Source of the DNA: Ruminococcaceae bacterium YRB3002
GTDB lineage: Bacteria; Bacillota; Clostridia; Saccharofermentanales; Saccharofermentanaceae
Assembly: GCA_900099715.1 (NCBI GenBank)
Contig: FMTG01000002.1
Coordinates: forward strand, 62,001-126,000
Length of the DNA: 64,000 nucleotides
Reading direction: 5' to 3'
Shown: piece after piece, positions 53,138 to 61,761 of the stretch
How positions within the stretch are numbered: the stretch's first letter is position 1
Layout: every line of letters starts with the position of its first letter
Position numbers and translations under genes: made by a program
The notes under the pieces: model-generated
Told to the model about the DNA's origin: nothing
What the model saw: the letters and a program-made list of their open reading frames with translations, nothing else
The model's database searches: none

Positions 53138-54850
53138 ATGAAGAGCGGTTTTTGTGAGAAGAAATTCAGTTCGATGTTTTTGTCCGGTACTTTTACAAAG
53201 GCCGTAATGTACATCATGCTCCTTTGCGACAGCATTATCGCAGGCTATTTTATTGGTGAATCCGGAGTTGCAGCGATAAATGCAATAACTCCTGTCACAG
53301 GTATCGTAACCTTCTTTGGTGATCTGGTCTCAACAGGGGTAGGTATAGTTTTTACAAGAGCTATCGGTGCGATGAAGAAGAAGAGAGCCGATGAGATATA
53401 CGGACAGGGGCTTATCATAAGCATTTCCATCGGTCTGATCTCTGCTCTGACGATCTTCTTCATACGTGATGCTTATTTCTCGATCAACGATATCAAAGGG
53501 GATATCCTTGACAATGCGCTTCAGTATTACCGCCTGACACCGGTAAATGCATTCCTTACGATACTTATATTCTATCTTGAACAGATGGTCTACAGCGATG
53601 GTGATGAGCTCTGCAACAATATCTGCTATGTGTTCCAGATCGGAGGAAATATCGTATGCTCGATCGTGCTGACCAAATACATGGGGATGACGGGAATCAT
53701 ACTCGGATCTGTTATTGGAAACGGTCTGGGAATCCTCACATGCTGCTGGCACTACTTTCGCAAATGTAATACGCTTCACTTCACATGGCATTTCTCCATC
53801 AGAGACTTTCTGTTGACATCCCGATACAGCATTGTTGACTCATCTGTATATCTTTGCTGGGCACTGATGGATTATGTGATGATAGGATTTGTCTCCAGAA
53901 AATACGGCGATCCGGGTCTTATAACGCTTGCCGTTGTTGTTAGCCTCATAGAGTTCGGCGTTGTTCTTGATGGAGTCGGAATGGCTATGCAGCCTTTGAT
54001 CGGAACATATTACGGTGAAAAGAATCACAAACTCATTAAGAGAGTCATGAAAGCTGCCTTGAATGCGGCTCTGACCGAGGGTGTTATCGCAACGATACTG
54101 ATATGGATATTCGCAAGACAGTTCTGCGGACTGTTTGGCATAGCTGAAGGAGCGGCACTTGAGCCGTCTATGTATGCTATAAGGATCGTTTCTCTGGGTT
54201 TTGTATTCGTCAGCGCTGTCTCGTTAACGACTTCCTACTATATGCTGATCGACCGTATCGGTATGTCGGTATGCTTCTCATGTCTTCAGAACGGATTATT
54301 GTACATTCTCCTTCCGGTCTTAGGTTCAACAATGTTTGGTATAAACGGCATGTGGGCAGGCTTTGTTATTGCACCCGCTGTTACGCTTGCAATTGCAATG
54401 ATGTTCGTTTATCTCAGGTTTGGTAAAGATAACTTCCCGTTCCTGCTAAAGCATATAGAATCCGATATAATAGTCTTGGACGATGCACTCACGGAAAAAA
54501 CAGCATCTGATATTTCTGAGCGTATCCGCGAAAGTCTGATGTCACATAATTACCCTGAACGTGAAGCTATGCATGCTTCTTTGTTTGCAGAGGAGATAGG
54601 ATTGACTGTTCTGGACAGGAACAAAAAGACCAGAAAACCCGTATTGATCGAATTCTCGCTGTTCTTTGAGGAGGATTCGGTTCTTATCATAGAACGTGAT
54701 TCCGGTGAATTATTCGATCTTACTGATCCGGATGCACATATTGAAGGTTTGAGCGGCTTTGTACTTGGCGGACTTATGGAGGCTCATCAGGAAAAGGCTT
54801 ATCTTGTGACTACCGGATACAACCGGAATATGATGCGTTTCACACAATAA
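53138..54850 (+). CDS. MATE-family transporter fused to a histidine-kinase-like ATPase domain
   Basis: A 570-residue protein. Residues 1-430 form the MATE (multidrug and toxin extrusion) fold with about 12 hydrophobic segments in two halves. Residues about 445-570 are soluble: an N-box-like FAEEIGLTVLDRNKK and VLIEFSLFFEEDSVLIIERDSGE with the D-box and a late glycine-rich FVLGGLMEAH resemble RsbW/anti-sigma-type HATPase domains. MATE proteins are normally about 450 residues. Function of the fusion is unclear; the ATPase-like part might regulate transport or bind a nucleotide. Confidence 0.82.
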   Translation: MKSGFCEKKFSSMFLSGTFTKAVMYIMLLCDSIIAGYFIGESGVAAINAITPVTGIVTFFGDLVSTGVGIVFTRAIGAMKKKRADEIYGQGLIISISIGLISALTIFFIRDAYFSINDIKGDILDNALQYYRLTPVNAFLTILIFYLEQMVYSDGDELCNNICYVFQIGGNIVCSIVLTKYMGMTGIILGSVIGNGLGILTCCWHYFRKCNTLHFTWHFSIRDFLLTSRYSIVDSSVYLCWALMDYVMIGFVSRKYGDPGLITLAVVVSLIEFGVVLDGVGMAMQPLIGTYYGEKNHKLIKRVMKAALNAALTEGVIATILIWIFARQFCGLFGIAEGAALEPSMYAIRIVSLGFVFVSAVSLTTSYYMLIDRIGMSVCFSCLQNGLLYILLPVLGSTMFGINGMWAGFVIAPAVTLAIAMMFVYLRFGKDNFPFLLKHIESDIIVLDDALTEKTASDISERIRESLMSHNYPEREAMHASLFAEEIGLTVLDRNKKTRKPVLIEFSLFFEEDSVLIIERDSGELFDLTDPDAHIEGLSGFVLGGLMEAHQEKAYLVTTGYNRNMMRFTQ

Positions 54851-54881
54851 GATGCTCAATGGAATAAGGGAGTAATAATGT

Positions 54882-55778
54882 ATGGCATTTATGGGTATGT
54901 TTTTGGCATTTATGGCGGTTGTCATAGTTGTCCTCGGGATATCTGCATTAATAGTGCTGATCTGTTTTCTTTCTTCAGGATTGATCATGCTCGGCATCCG
55001 GAAGAAAAACAAAGACAGCGGAAACATTAAGACACCATGGTATGTAATAACACTTAGGGTCATCGGATGCATTGCTGCTTTGCCGCTGATTGCTGCATTC
55101 GGTGTTGTTATCTACGTACTTATAGCAAGTGCTGTCGATAAGAGAACCAATCTTCCCAGAGCTGTGATGAGTTATGACTATGAACAGGCTGAAAGTATAT
55201 TGCAGAATGGAGCTGATCCGGATGTCAGGGATAAATACGGCAAGACGCTTCTTATATGTATGACCAATCATGACAGTTTTGTATCCGTTGATGACGACAT
55301 GAGATATGACTGCAGAACCAGTAATTACTGGAATGATGAAGAAGACATAAAAATGATGGAACTCCTTCTGAAATACGGAGCTGATATCAATGCAGGTGTA
55401 ACCGGATGCGGGGATGAGAACAATCATGTGTATGAAGAGGGCGGATGGCACGATATATATGCTAATTCTGACCATTACTGCGGAAATACTCCGCTTATCT
55501 ATGCTGTGAGAGACCGGAGCGCTGAACTGGTCGAATTCCTGATCGATAACGGAGCCGATGTAAATCAGTCAAATGCATGCGGATTTACTCCGATCCTGAT
55601 GTGTGCAGATATGCGTTCAGACGATAATGACGGGCTTGAGATTGCTGCCATGCTGATGGAAGAAGGTGCCGATCCCAAGGCCGTTACGAATTTCCATCAG
55701 GACATATACTGGCTGCTTTCCAGACAGAATACGGATGAAAACAGCAGAATAACTGCACTTATTGAGTCTGCACTGTAA
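54882..55778 (+). CDS. Ankyrin-repeat membrane protein
   Basis: A 298-residue protein. Two or three hydrophobic segments lie in residues 1-90 (MAFMGMFLAFMAVVIVVLGI at the start, PLIAAFGVVIYVL later). Ankyrin repeats follow: SYDYEQAESILQNGADPDVRD, MMELLLKYGADINAG, GNTPLIYAVRDRSAELVEFL and IDNGADVNQSN. GGGAG precedes the start. The membrane module is shared with the partial gene at 62980. Likely a protein-interaction role. Confidence 0.82.
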   Translation: MAFMGMFLAFMAVVIVVLGISALIVLICFLSSGLIMLGIRKKNKDSGNIKTPWYVITLRVIGCIAALPLIAAFGVVIYVLIASAVDKRTNLPRAVMSYDYEQAESILQNGADPDVRDKYGKTLLICMTNHDSFVSVDDDMRYDCRTSNYWNDEEDIKMMELLLKYGADINAGVTGCGDENNHVYEEGGWHDIYANSDHYCGNTPLIYAVRDRSAELVEFLIDNGADVNQSNACGFTPILMCADMRSDDNDGLEIAAMLMEEGADPKAVTNFHQDIYWLLSRQNTDENSRITALIESAL

Positions 55779-55787
55779 ATGCTGTTC

Positions 55788-56298
55788 TTAAATCTTTACC
55801 TTCGTCAGCGGCTTATAACCCGCCAGCTGCTTCGTGCTGCGCTCAAGCTCGCAGAACTTCAGCCTTTGAAGTGTCGTTGTCCGCGACTCTGCGGAGAAAT
55901 TCAATATATCTCTCAACAAATGAAGGGTCGGCACCTGCGCCGATCCTGTTTGTATAGCAACAGTACAGTGATTCCGTTTTCTCGAAGAAACCTGCAGTGA
56001 GACCTCTGGTCCTGGATTCTATGACGCCCCGGTAACATCTGGGGTCAGTCTCGTTGATCGCGAGGCATGCCTCAAAAAGGCTTCGGGCATGTTCCCACTC
56101 CTTGTTCTCCAGTGCGCACTCTGCGTTCTTCATCTTCATCTCGAAATCATCCAGCTTGCCAAGCCATCCGGCTTCGTCCACTACGACCTCGTTGCCGCAG
56201 AAAGTGCAGGTGGCTCTGTTCCGGCCGACAGGAAACTCTAATGCACCACCGCAGGTAGGGCACAGGACAGAGCGGAGCTTTACATCGCTGTTGTTCAT
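55788..56298 (-). pseudogene. Zinc-ribbon protein, apparently frameshifted near its end
   Basis: The intact frame (55843-56298) encodes 151 residues: zinc ribbon LCPTCGGALEFP with CTFCGNEVVV, then helical TPR-like sequence (CALENKEWEHARSLFEACLAINETDP). It stops at 55843, yet the +1 frame continues as LERSTKQLAGYKPLTKVKI and stops at 55788. That tail is protein-like while the original frame hits stops. A one-base indel is likely. GGGGAT precedes the ATG at 56298. Whether the short product works is unknown. Confidence 0.5.
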
Positions 56299-56371
56299 AA
56301 GATTATCCCCATTCCTCAAAGATATTCATATTGTACTTCAAAATGTCAGCTGTAATCAAATGAGATGGCAA

Positions 56372-56380
56372 TGATATAAT
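56372..56380 (+). promoter_or_regulatory. Extended -10 element upstream of a zinc-ribbon membrane protein
   Basis: TGATATAAT, 33 bases before the start at 56414. Confidence 0.45.
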
Positions 56381-56413
56381 GATTATTAAGATGATTGTAC
56401 AACGGGGAAAATA

Positions 56414-57709
56414 ATGGGTAAGAATTACTTTCAGGCGATTCCGATAAAAGAATCATACGATAAAAAACTCATCAGCTTTACGTCCTCACTGGGAGCGGCG
56501 ATAGGCAAGGGTGAGACGATCCCGTTTGCCGATAATGACCTTACATATACACTTGATCTGCAGCATGAACGTATAAAGGAAAAGAATATTGAGTTCGATT
56601 ACCAGGTATATAAGAGAACTCAGGATTCGCGCTTAGGGAATACATTCTACGATGTCGAGGATTGGGCAGATGAGCATTATACCAGCACCGTGGGCTTTGC
56701 TTCGCTTGGCGTAAGAAGGCAGGTCAGGAAGAACGGCAGTGTGCTCTACAGAGACACTCTGAGGCACGTCTTTTACGGGATAGTTACGGACATCTCGGGT
56801 GAGCATCCGGACAATGAGATCCACATCTGCCCGAACTGCGGTGCCGACAGCACGATAGAAGCGCTTCAGAACGGATGTCCTTACTGCGGAACACAGTATA
56901 AGATGGACGATCTTTTCCCTAAGATCACGAGTTTCTACTTCTTTGATCAGCTGCGCATAACAAAGAGACAACTGCTGATAGGATGGCCCGTTTGCTCGCT
57001 CATTTGTGCGCTTATAGGACTTCTGATAATACCTTTTCTTAAAGAAGTTCCCAGGCTCTCCGAGATGATCAACAGATTTATCATGGACGATATGGGAACG
57101 GCCATAATCTACGGCATCGTAGCGGTTCTTGGATACGGATTCTTTTTGTTCCTGTTTGCCCATCTGCTCCTTAAGATCGTCCAGGCGGTCATCGACCTTG
57201 ACAGGATGGGCACTGCGGCTTCCAGAGAACGTTTCGAGTTCAGGATGAAGAAGATAACGCCCGAGTTCTCTTATGAGTATTTTAAGAACAAGGCGATCTC
57301 GCTGATAAAGACGGCTGTTTATTCCAAAGACGAGACTGAGCTTCTCTGCTACAGCGGCGGACCGCTTCCCGCGGAGTTCAAGGATATTATTGATATTAAC
57401 TATGCAGGTACCTTCGGACTGAAGGGATTCAGCGAGGAAGAAGGGATGGTCGCGGTTGAGACCAGATCATATTTCGATGTGCTTTCAATCAGGGACGACA
57501 AAGTCAGTTATACGCATCCTGTTATCAGTGCGACCTTCCGGAGAAGGACAGATATACCCGTTAATATGTCTTTCTCGATGACGAGGGTTCAGTGCCCTGC
57601 GTGTGGCGCGAGCTTCAATCCGGTGAAGAATAAATTCTGCCAAAACTGCGGAAAAGAGTACGAGCTGATCACCGATGACTGGGTGCTGGCTGAACTGAAA
57701 ATAATATGA
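56414..57709 (+). CDS. Zinc-ribbon membrane protein with Tim44-like domain
   Basis: A 431-residue protein. A beta-rich part with CPNCGADSTIEALQNGCPYCG (zinc ribbon about 135-160) is followed by two membrane segments (about 190-215 and 235-260), then a domain with SYEYFKNKAISLIKTAVYSKD of the Tim44/TIM44-like NTF2 fold, and a C-terminal zinc ribbon CPACGASFNPVKNKFCQNCGKEY. GGGGAAA precedes the ATG. Function unknown; the family is common in Clostridia. Confidence 0.65.
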   Translation: MGKNYFQAIPIKESYDKKLISFTSSLGAAIGKGETIPFADNDLTYTLDLQHERIKEKNIEFDYQVYKRTQDSRLGNTFYDVEDWADEHYTSTVGFASLGVRRQVRKNGSVLYRDTLRHVFYGIVTDISGEHPDNEIHICPNCGADSTIEALQNGCPYCGTQYKMDDLFPKITSFYFFDQLRITKRQLLIGWPVCSLICALIGLLIIPFLKEVPRLSEMINRFIMDDMGTAIIYGIVAVLGYGFFLFLFAHLLLKIVQAVIDLDRMGTAASRERFEFRMKKITPEFSYEYFKNKAISLIKTAVYSKDETELLCYSGGPLPAEFKDIIDINYAGTFGLKGFSEEEGMVAVETRSYFDVLSIRDDKVSYTHPVISATFRRRTDIPVNMSFSMTRVQCPACGASFNPVKNKFCQNCGKEYELITDDWVLAELKII

Positions 57710-57739
57710 AGGAGAACCTGGAAATGCCCATAAATAAAG

Positions 57740-57785
57740 GGTTGCAACCGCCAGTTGACAAAGTTCAAGGTACAGTTGGTAGATT
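57740..57785 (+). promoter_or_regulatory. Promoter region of the XRE-CPBP unit with palindrome
   Basis: A perfect TTGACA at 57755-57760 and TAGATT at 57780-57785 (19-base spacer). GGTTGCAACC (57740-57749), a perfect palindrome, sits just upstream, and CAGTTG occurs twice (57753-57758 and 57773-57778). A regulator could bind here, perhaps the XRE protein itself. Confidence 0.45.
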
Positions 57786-57838
57786 TGTAAAGGCAGAAAT
57801 TGCTATCCTCGGGGTATCAAATCCGGGAGGTGAATCGA

Positions 57839-58219
57839 ATGACGATTGCTGACAGAATACAGAGCCTTAGAAAGGCCAAGGGCATGTCCCAGGAAGAACT
57901 GGCGGACAGGGTGGGAGTATCCCGACAGGCCGTCTCGAAATGGGAGAGCGAACAGGCTACCCCCGATCTCGACAAGGTCGTGATCATGAGTGATATATTT
58001 GAAGTAACTACTGACTATCTTCTTAAGGGAATTGAGCCGGTCAAGACAGACGACCATAAGACCATGGCTGATTTGATCGACCAGAAGGTACTTACGGAGA
58101 AGAACAGCAAACGGGCAAAAACAGCCGTTAAATGGTTCCTTATAGGATTCGGAGTTCTGCTCGCCGCAGACCTTATCTCGATGCTGATCTATTTCCTGGT
58201 TAACGGATTCCCCGTCTAA
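57839..58219 (+). CDS. XRE-family transcriptional regulator with C-terminal membrane segment
   Basis: A 126-residue protein. Residues 1-60 are an XRE helix-turn-helix ([31 protein letters not shown], split here as two parts), and a C-terminal hydrophobic segment (residues about 97-120) anchors it in the membrane. GGGAGGTG precedes ATG 57839. The CPBP-family gene follows 81 bases on. Such pairs often govern membrane stress or peptide resistance; here that is inference. Confidence 0.85.
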   Translation: MTIADRIQSLRKAKGMSQEELADRVGVSRQAVSKWESEQATPDLDKVVIMSDIFEVTTDYLLKGIEPVKTDDHKTMADLIDQKVLTEKNSKRAKTAVKWFLIGFGVLLAADLISMLIYFLVNGFPV

Positions 58220-58300
58220 ACTGATCTCAACGAACATGAACTTATAAATGATCCGCAGAGCCGGATCTCTGTGTTAACGCGCTCAAAAAGGAGAAAAACT

Positions 58301-59269
58301 ATGGGTAAGATAATAAACTTTATAAGGAACGTCAGTCCTTTTAACAACCGTACCGAGATGCCGAAGATCCTGTATGTGATCAAGGTCATACTGTTCTTCT
58401 GGGTATGCAAGTTCGGGTCGGAAGTTGTTGGAGAAGTCCTTGTGATAGCAATTCATTTCGCCTGCGGAATGAATCCTCTGCAGGGTGAGATGTTCGACGC
58501 TCAGACTATTACGCTGATCACATATTTGGGTTATTCAGTCATTATCGGAGTGATATTCCTTTTCTGGAAACTGTTCCAGAAGAGGAAGGTCAAGGAACTC
58601 GGGTTCACGGGCAATCCTGTTACTTATCTTGCCGGCGGAGCGTTCGGAGCGGTTCTGGTAGTGATCTCCACAGTTGCCGTCATGCTTACGGGCGCGATTA
58701 AGTACAATGGCGTATTTGCAAATATAGACGTCAAGATGGTTGCGGTCATGTTTGTCTGTTTCGTGCTGCAGAGCTCGATGGAAGAGATCCTTTGCAGAGG
58801 TGTTGTTCATCAGCTCCTTGTTAACAAAATGCCGGTTCCGGTTACTATCGGTGTGAGTGCTGCTTTGTTTACGATCCCTCATCTCTCGAGTATGCCGGAA
58901 GGTTCCCCGTTAACTGTTGCAGCAGGGATAGTAAATCTTATCCTTATATCAGTGATCTTTTCTCTTCTTACGATCCGTTTCAGGAGCATCTGGGCAGCCT
59001 GCGGGCTTCATACTGTCTGGAATTATATTCTAAACAGCATTCTCGGGCTCAATCTGAGCGGCAATGACGGGTCCGTAGCTGCTGTGTTTGATATGCGGTC
59101 CATTGGAACCGGTGTTTTGAACGGTGGCGAATATGGTATAGAGGCAAGTATTATAACCACAATTGTTCTGGCTGCCGGTCTGGCTTTTATTCTCCTTTGC
59201 CTGAACCCTTCCCGGGAAAAACTCTCCCTGACGCAAAAAGCACATCGAGAATTTCAGTCTGTCTGTTGA
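58301..59269 (+). CDS. CPBP-family intramembrane protease-like protein
   Basis: A 322-residue polytopic protein with the CPBP motifs EEILCRGVVHQ (EExxxR), FTIPHLSS and CGLHTVWN. AAAAAGGAG lies before ATG 58301. It is longer than the CPBP protein at 20419 by an N-terminal extension with extra membrane helices. Follows the membrane-anchored XRE regulator. Confidence 0.85.
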   Translation: MGKIINFIRNVSPFNNRTEMPKILYVIKVILFFWVCKFGSEVVGEVLVIAIHFACGMNPLQGEMFDAQTITLITYLGYSVIIGVIFLFWKLFQKRKVKELGFTGNPVTYLAGGAFGAVLVVISTVAVMLTGAIKYNGVFANIDVKMVAVMFVCFVLQSSMEEILCRGVVHQLLVNKMPVPVTIGVSAALFTIPHLSSMPEGSPLTVAAGIVNLILISVIFSLLTIRFRSIWAACGLHTVWNYILNSILGLNLSGNDGSVAAVFDMRSIGTGVLNGGEYGIEASIITTIVLAAGLAFILLCLNPSREKLSLTQKAHREFQSVC

Positions 59270-59280
59270 TGCAATCTGTA

Positions 59281-59295
59281 TGTTAGAATGAATGC
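59281..59295 (+). promoter_or_regulatory. Extended -10 just before the GH3 gene; leaderless start likely
   Basis: TGT-TAGAAT (59281-59289) then GAATGC and the ATG. The six-base gap and absence of a ribosome binding site copy the arrangement at 4132 and 21113. Confidence 0.45.
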
Positions 59296-61746
59296 ATGTC
59301 AGATCTAATCGATTACAACAGCATAAATGAATATGAGAGAGACCATCTGGAGAGGCTCCGCCCTTATCTGCCTGAATGTACGGTATTGCTTAAGTACGGC
59401 GGACAGTTCCCTGTTGATGCCCCTTGCAAGGTGGCGTTATATGGTGCGGGAGCCCGCAATACGGTCAAAGGCGGAACGGGCTCCGGCGAGGTCAATTCGC
59501 GGTTCTTTATTACCGTCGAGCAGGGACTTAAGGACAGAGGGTTTACAGTTACCACATCAGACTGGATCGATCCGTTTGATCAGATAAGACAAAAAGCGCA
59601 TAAGCAGTTTGTTAAGGAAGTCAAAGCCCGGGCACGCAGGAAAAAGGTCTTGCCCGCGATTGAAGGTATGGGTGCTATCATGCCCGAGCCGGAATATGAT
59701 ATCCCTCTTAGTGCAACGGGTGATATCGCAGTCTATGTTCTGTCAAGAATATCTGGAGAGGGTGCCGACCGTGAGTACAGGAAGGGAGATATCCTTCTGA
59801 CTGACTCTGAGGTGAGAGATATACTGGAGCTTAACAGGGTTTTCAACAGGTTTATGCTGGTGCTTAATACAGGCGGTCCTGTTGATCTTACCCCGGTAAT
59901 GGAAGTGAAGAACATACTTCTCCTGTCACAGCTTGGTGTCGAGACTGGATATGTGCTTGCAGATATACTTCTGGGCAAAAGCTATCCGTCAGGGAAACTT
60001 GCAACTACGTGGAGTGTAGAGGAAGACTATTGCAAAGAAGGCACCTTCGGTGACCGTGATGATACGTACTACAATGAAGGAATATATGTAGGTTACAGGT
60101 ATTTTGATTCTGCCGGGAAAGAACCGGTATTTCCTTTTGGATATGGCCTCGGGTTCACTTCGTTTTCCTTACAGAACGCAGATTTTACCGTGGAAGGACA
60201 GACTGTCCGTGTCATGGCAAAGGTCAGCAATACAGGAGGTTTTCCGGGCAAGGAGACGCTGCAGCTTTATGTCAGCATTCCTTCAGGCAGACTCGACCAG
60301 CCTTACCAGACATTGGCGGCTTTCGCGAAAACAGGTGAGCTGAAGCCCGGAGAGGATTGTGAAGTTGAACTCTTTTTCGATATGAGTGAGATTGCTTCCT
60401 ATGATGAGAAGAGCTCTTCTTATGTTCTTGAGAGTGGAGACTATATTCTGAGGCTTGGAACCAGCAGCCGCGACACCGGTGTGATCGGTGCGGTAAGGCT
60501 GGAGGAGTCAGTTACCGTTAAGAAGGTGGATAATCTGCTGGGTGAGCCTGGATTCAGGGATTACGTTCCCGAGAGCGTGTCAACATCAGAACAAGCAGGT
60601 AAAGTGATATGCATTGATCCCGGTTGTATCCCGTGTACATCTGTCTCTTATGATGACGTCAGTTTTGATGTGTCAAGGGTGGAAGGACTTACAGATGAAG
60701 AACTGTGTTATCTCTCGATAGGCGCTTTCGAGGCACGCGGCGGACTTACAAGTGCTGTAGGCAACTCAGGAAAGAGCGTAGCCGGTGCTGCCGGTCAGAC
60801 TGCGCAAATGCTGGAGAATAAAGGCATCGGGAGTCTGTGTATGGCTGATGGCCCTGCAGGTGTAAGAATATCAAGAAATTACGTTGTTCGTGACGGTAAA
60901 GTTCTGTCACTTGATATGGGTATTCCCGATTCGATGCAGGACTATATCCCCAAAATAGCTTTCATGATACTTAAACTCTCCGGTGTCAAACCACGTAAAG
61001 GTGAGGAGATCCGCCACCAGTATTGCACGGCCATTCCGGTAGGTACCGCTGTAGCGCAGAGCTGGAACACAGATTTTGCTTATGTGTGCGGTGATGTTAT
61101 CGGATCCGAGATGGAGTTGTATAATGTCGATCTGTGGCTTGCACCTGCACTTAATATTCACAGGGATATCAGATGCGGACGCAACTTTGAGTATTATTCT
61201 GAGGATCCTCTTATAAGCGGGGTCATGGCTATGCATATGACACGCGGCGTGCAGTCTCATAAGGGAAGAGGAGTAACCATTAAGCATTTCGCAGCCAATA
61301 ATCAGGAGACAAACCGTTATAATTCGAACAGCCGTGTCTCTGAGAGAGCGATGAGGGAGATCTACCTGCGCGGATTTGAGATTTGTGTTCGAGGCTCACA
61401 ACCCAGAACAGTGATGACCTCATATAATCTGCTTAATGGTACGCATACGTCTGAGAACAGGGCACTCATAAAGAGTATCCTCCGGAAAGAATTTGGCTTC
61501 GACGGCGTTGTAATGACGGACTGGGTCTTCAGCGGCGGAACTATGGATAAGACTTCGATCTATCCTGCTCCGGAATCTTATAAAGTCGCTAAAGCAGGCG
61601 GTGATCTATTTATGCCCGGCAGTAAGCACGATTATGATAATCTTCTTAATGCTCTGAAGAACGGAGCGGTGACTCGTGAACAGCTGATGATTAACGTCTC
61701 GAGAATCGTAAAGATAATGGACAGAAGAAGCACCGGACAGGTTTGA
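59296..61746 (+). CDS. Glycoside hydrolase family 3 enzyme with reversed domain order
   Basis: An 816-residue probable beta-glucosidase. The order is swapped: the alpha/beta sandwich domain is first (about 1-270, with VDLTPVMEVKNILLL and SYPSGKLATTW), then a fibronectin-III-like domain (VFPFGYGLGFTSF, about 285-400), then the catalytic (beta/alpha)8-like domain (about 455-816). The latter carries MADGPAGVR, GRNFEYYSEDP, IKHFAANNQETNR and VVMTDW with nucleophile D742. Reversed GH3 enzymes are known from rumen Butyrivibrio and Ruminococcus. No signal peptide, so likely cytoplasmic, on imported oligosaccharides. Confidence 0.92.
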   Translation: MSDLIDYNSINEYERDHLERLRPYLPECTVLLKYGGQFPVDAPCKVALYGAGARNTVKGGTGSGEVNSRFFITVEQGLKDRGFTVTTSDWIDPFDQIRQKAHKQFVKEVKARARRKKVLPAIEGMGAIMPEPEYDIPLSATGDIAVYVLSRISGEGADREYRKGDILLTDSEVRDILELNRVFNRFMLVLNTGGPVDLTPVMEVKNILLLSQLGVETGYVLADILLGKSYPSGKLATTWSVEEDYCKEGTFGDRDDTYYNEGIYVGYRYFDSAGKEPVFPFGYGLGFTSFSLQNADFTVEGQTVRVMAKVSNTGGFPGKETLQLYVSIPSGRLDQPYQTLAAFAKTGELKPGEDCEVELFFDMSEIASYDEKSSSYVLESGDYILRLGTSSRDTGVIGAVRLEESVTVKKVDNLLGEPGFRDYVPESVSTSEQAGKVICIDPGCIPCTSVSYDDVSFDVSRVEGLTDEELCYLSIGAFEARGGLTSAVGNSGKSVAGAAGQTAQMLENKGIGSLCMADGPAGVRISRNYVVRDGKVLSLDMGIPDSMQDYIPKIAFMILKLSGVKPRKGEEIRHQYCTAIPVGTAVAQSWNTDFAYVCGDVIGSEMELYNVDLWLAPALNIHRDIRCGRNFEYYSEDPLISGVMAMHMTRGVQSHKGRGVTIKHFAANNQETNRYNSNSRVSERAMREIYLRGFEICVRGSQPRTVMTSYNLLNGTHTSENRALIKSILRKEFGFDGVVMTDWVFSGGTMDKTSIYPAPESYKVAKAGGDLFMPGSKHDYDNLLNALKNGAVTREQLMINVSRIVKIMDRRSTGQV

Positions 61747-61761
61747 TGTATTGGAAACACT

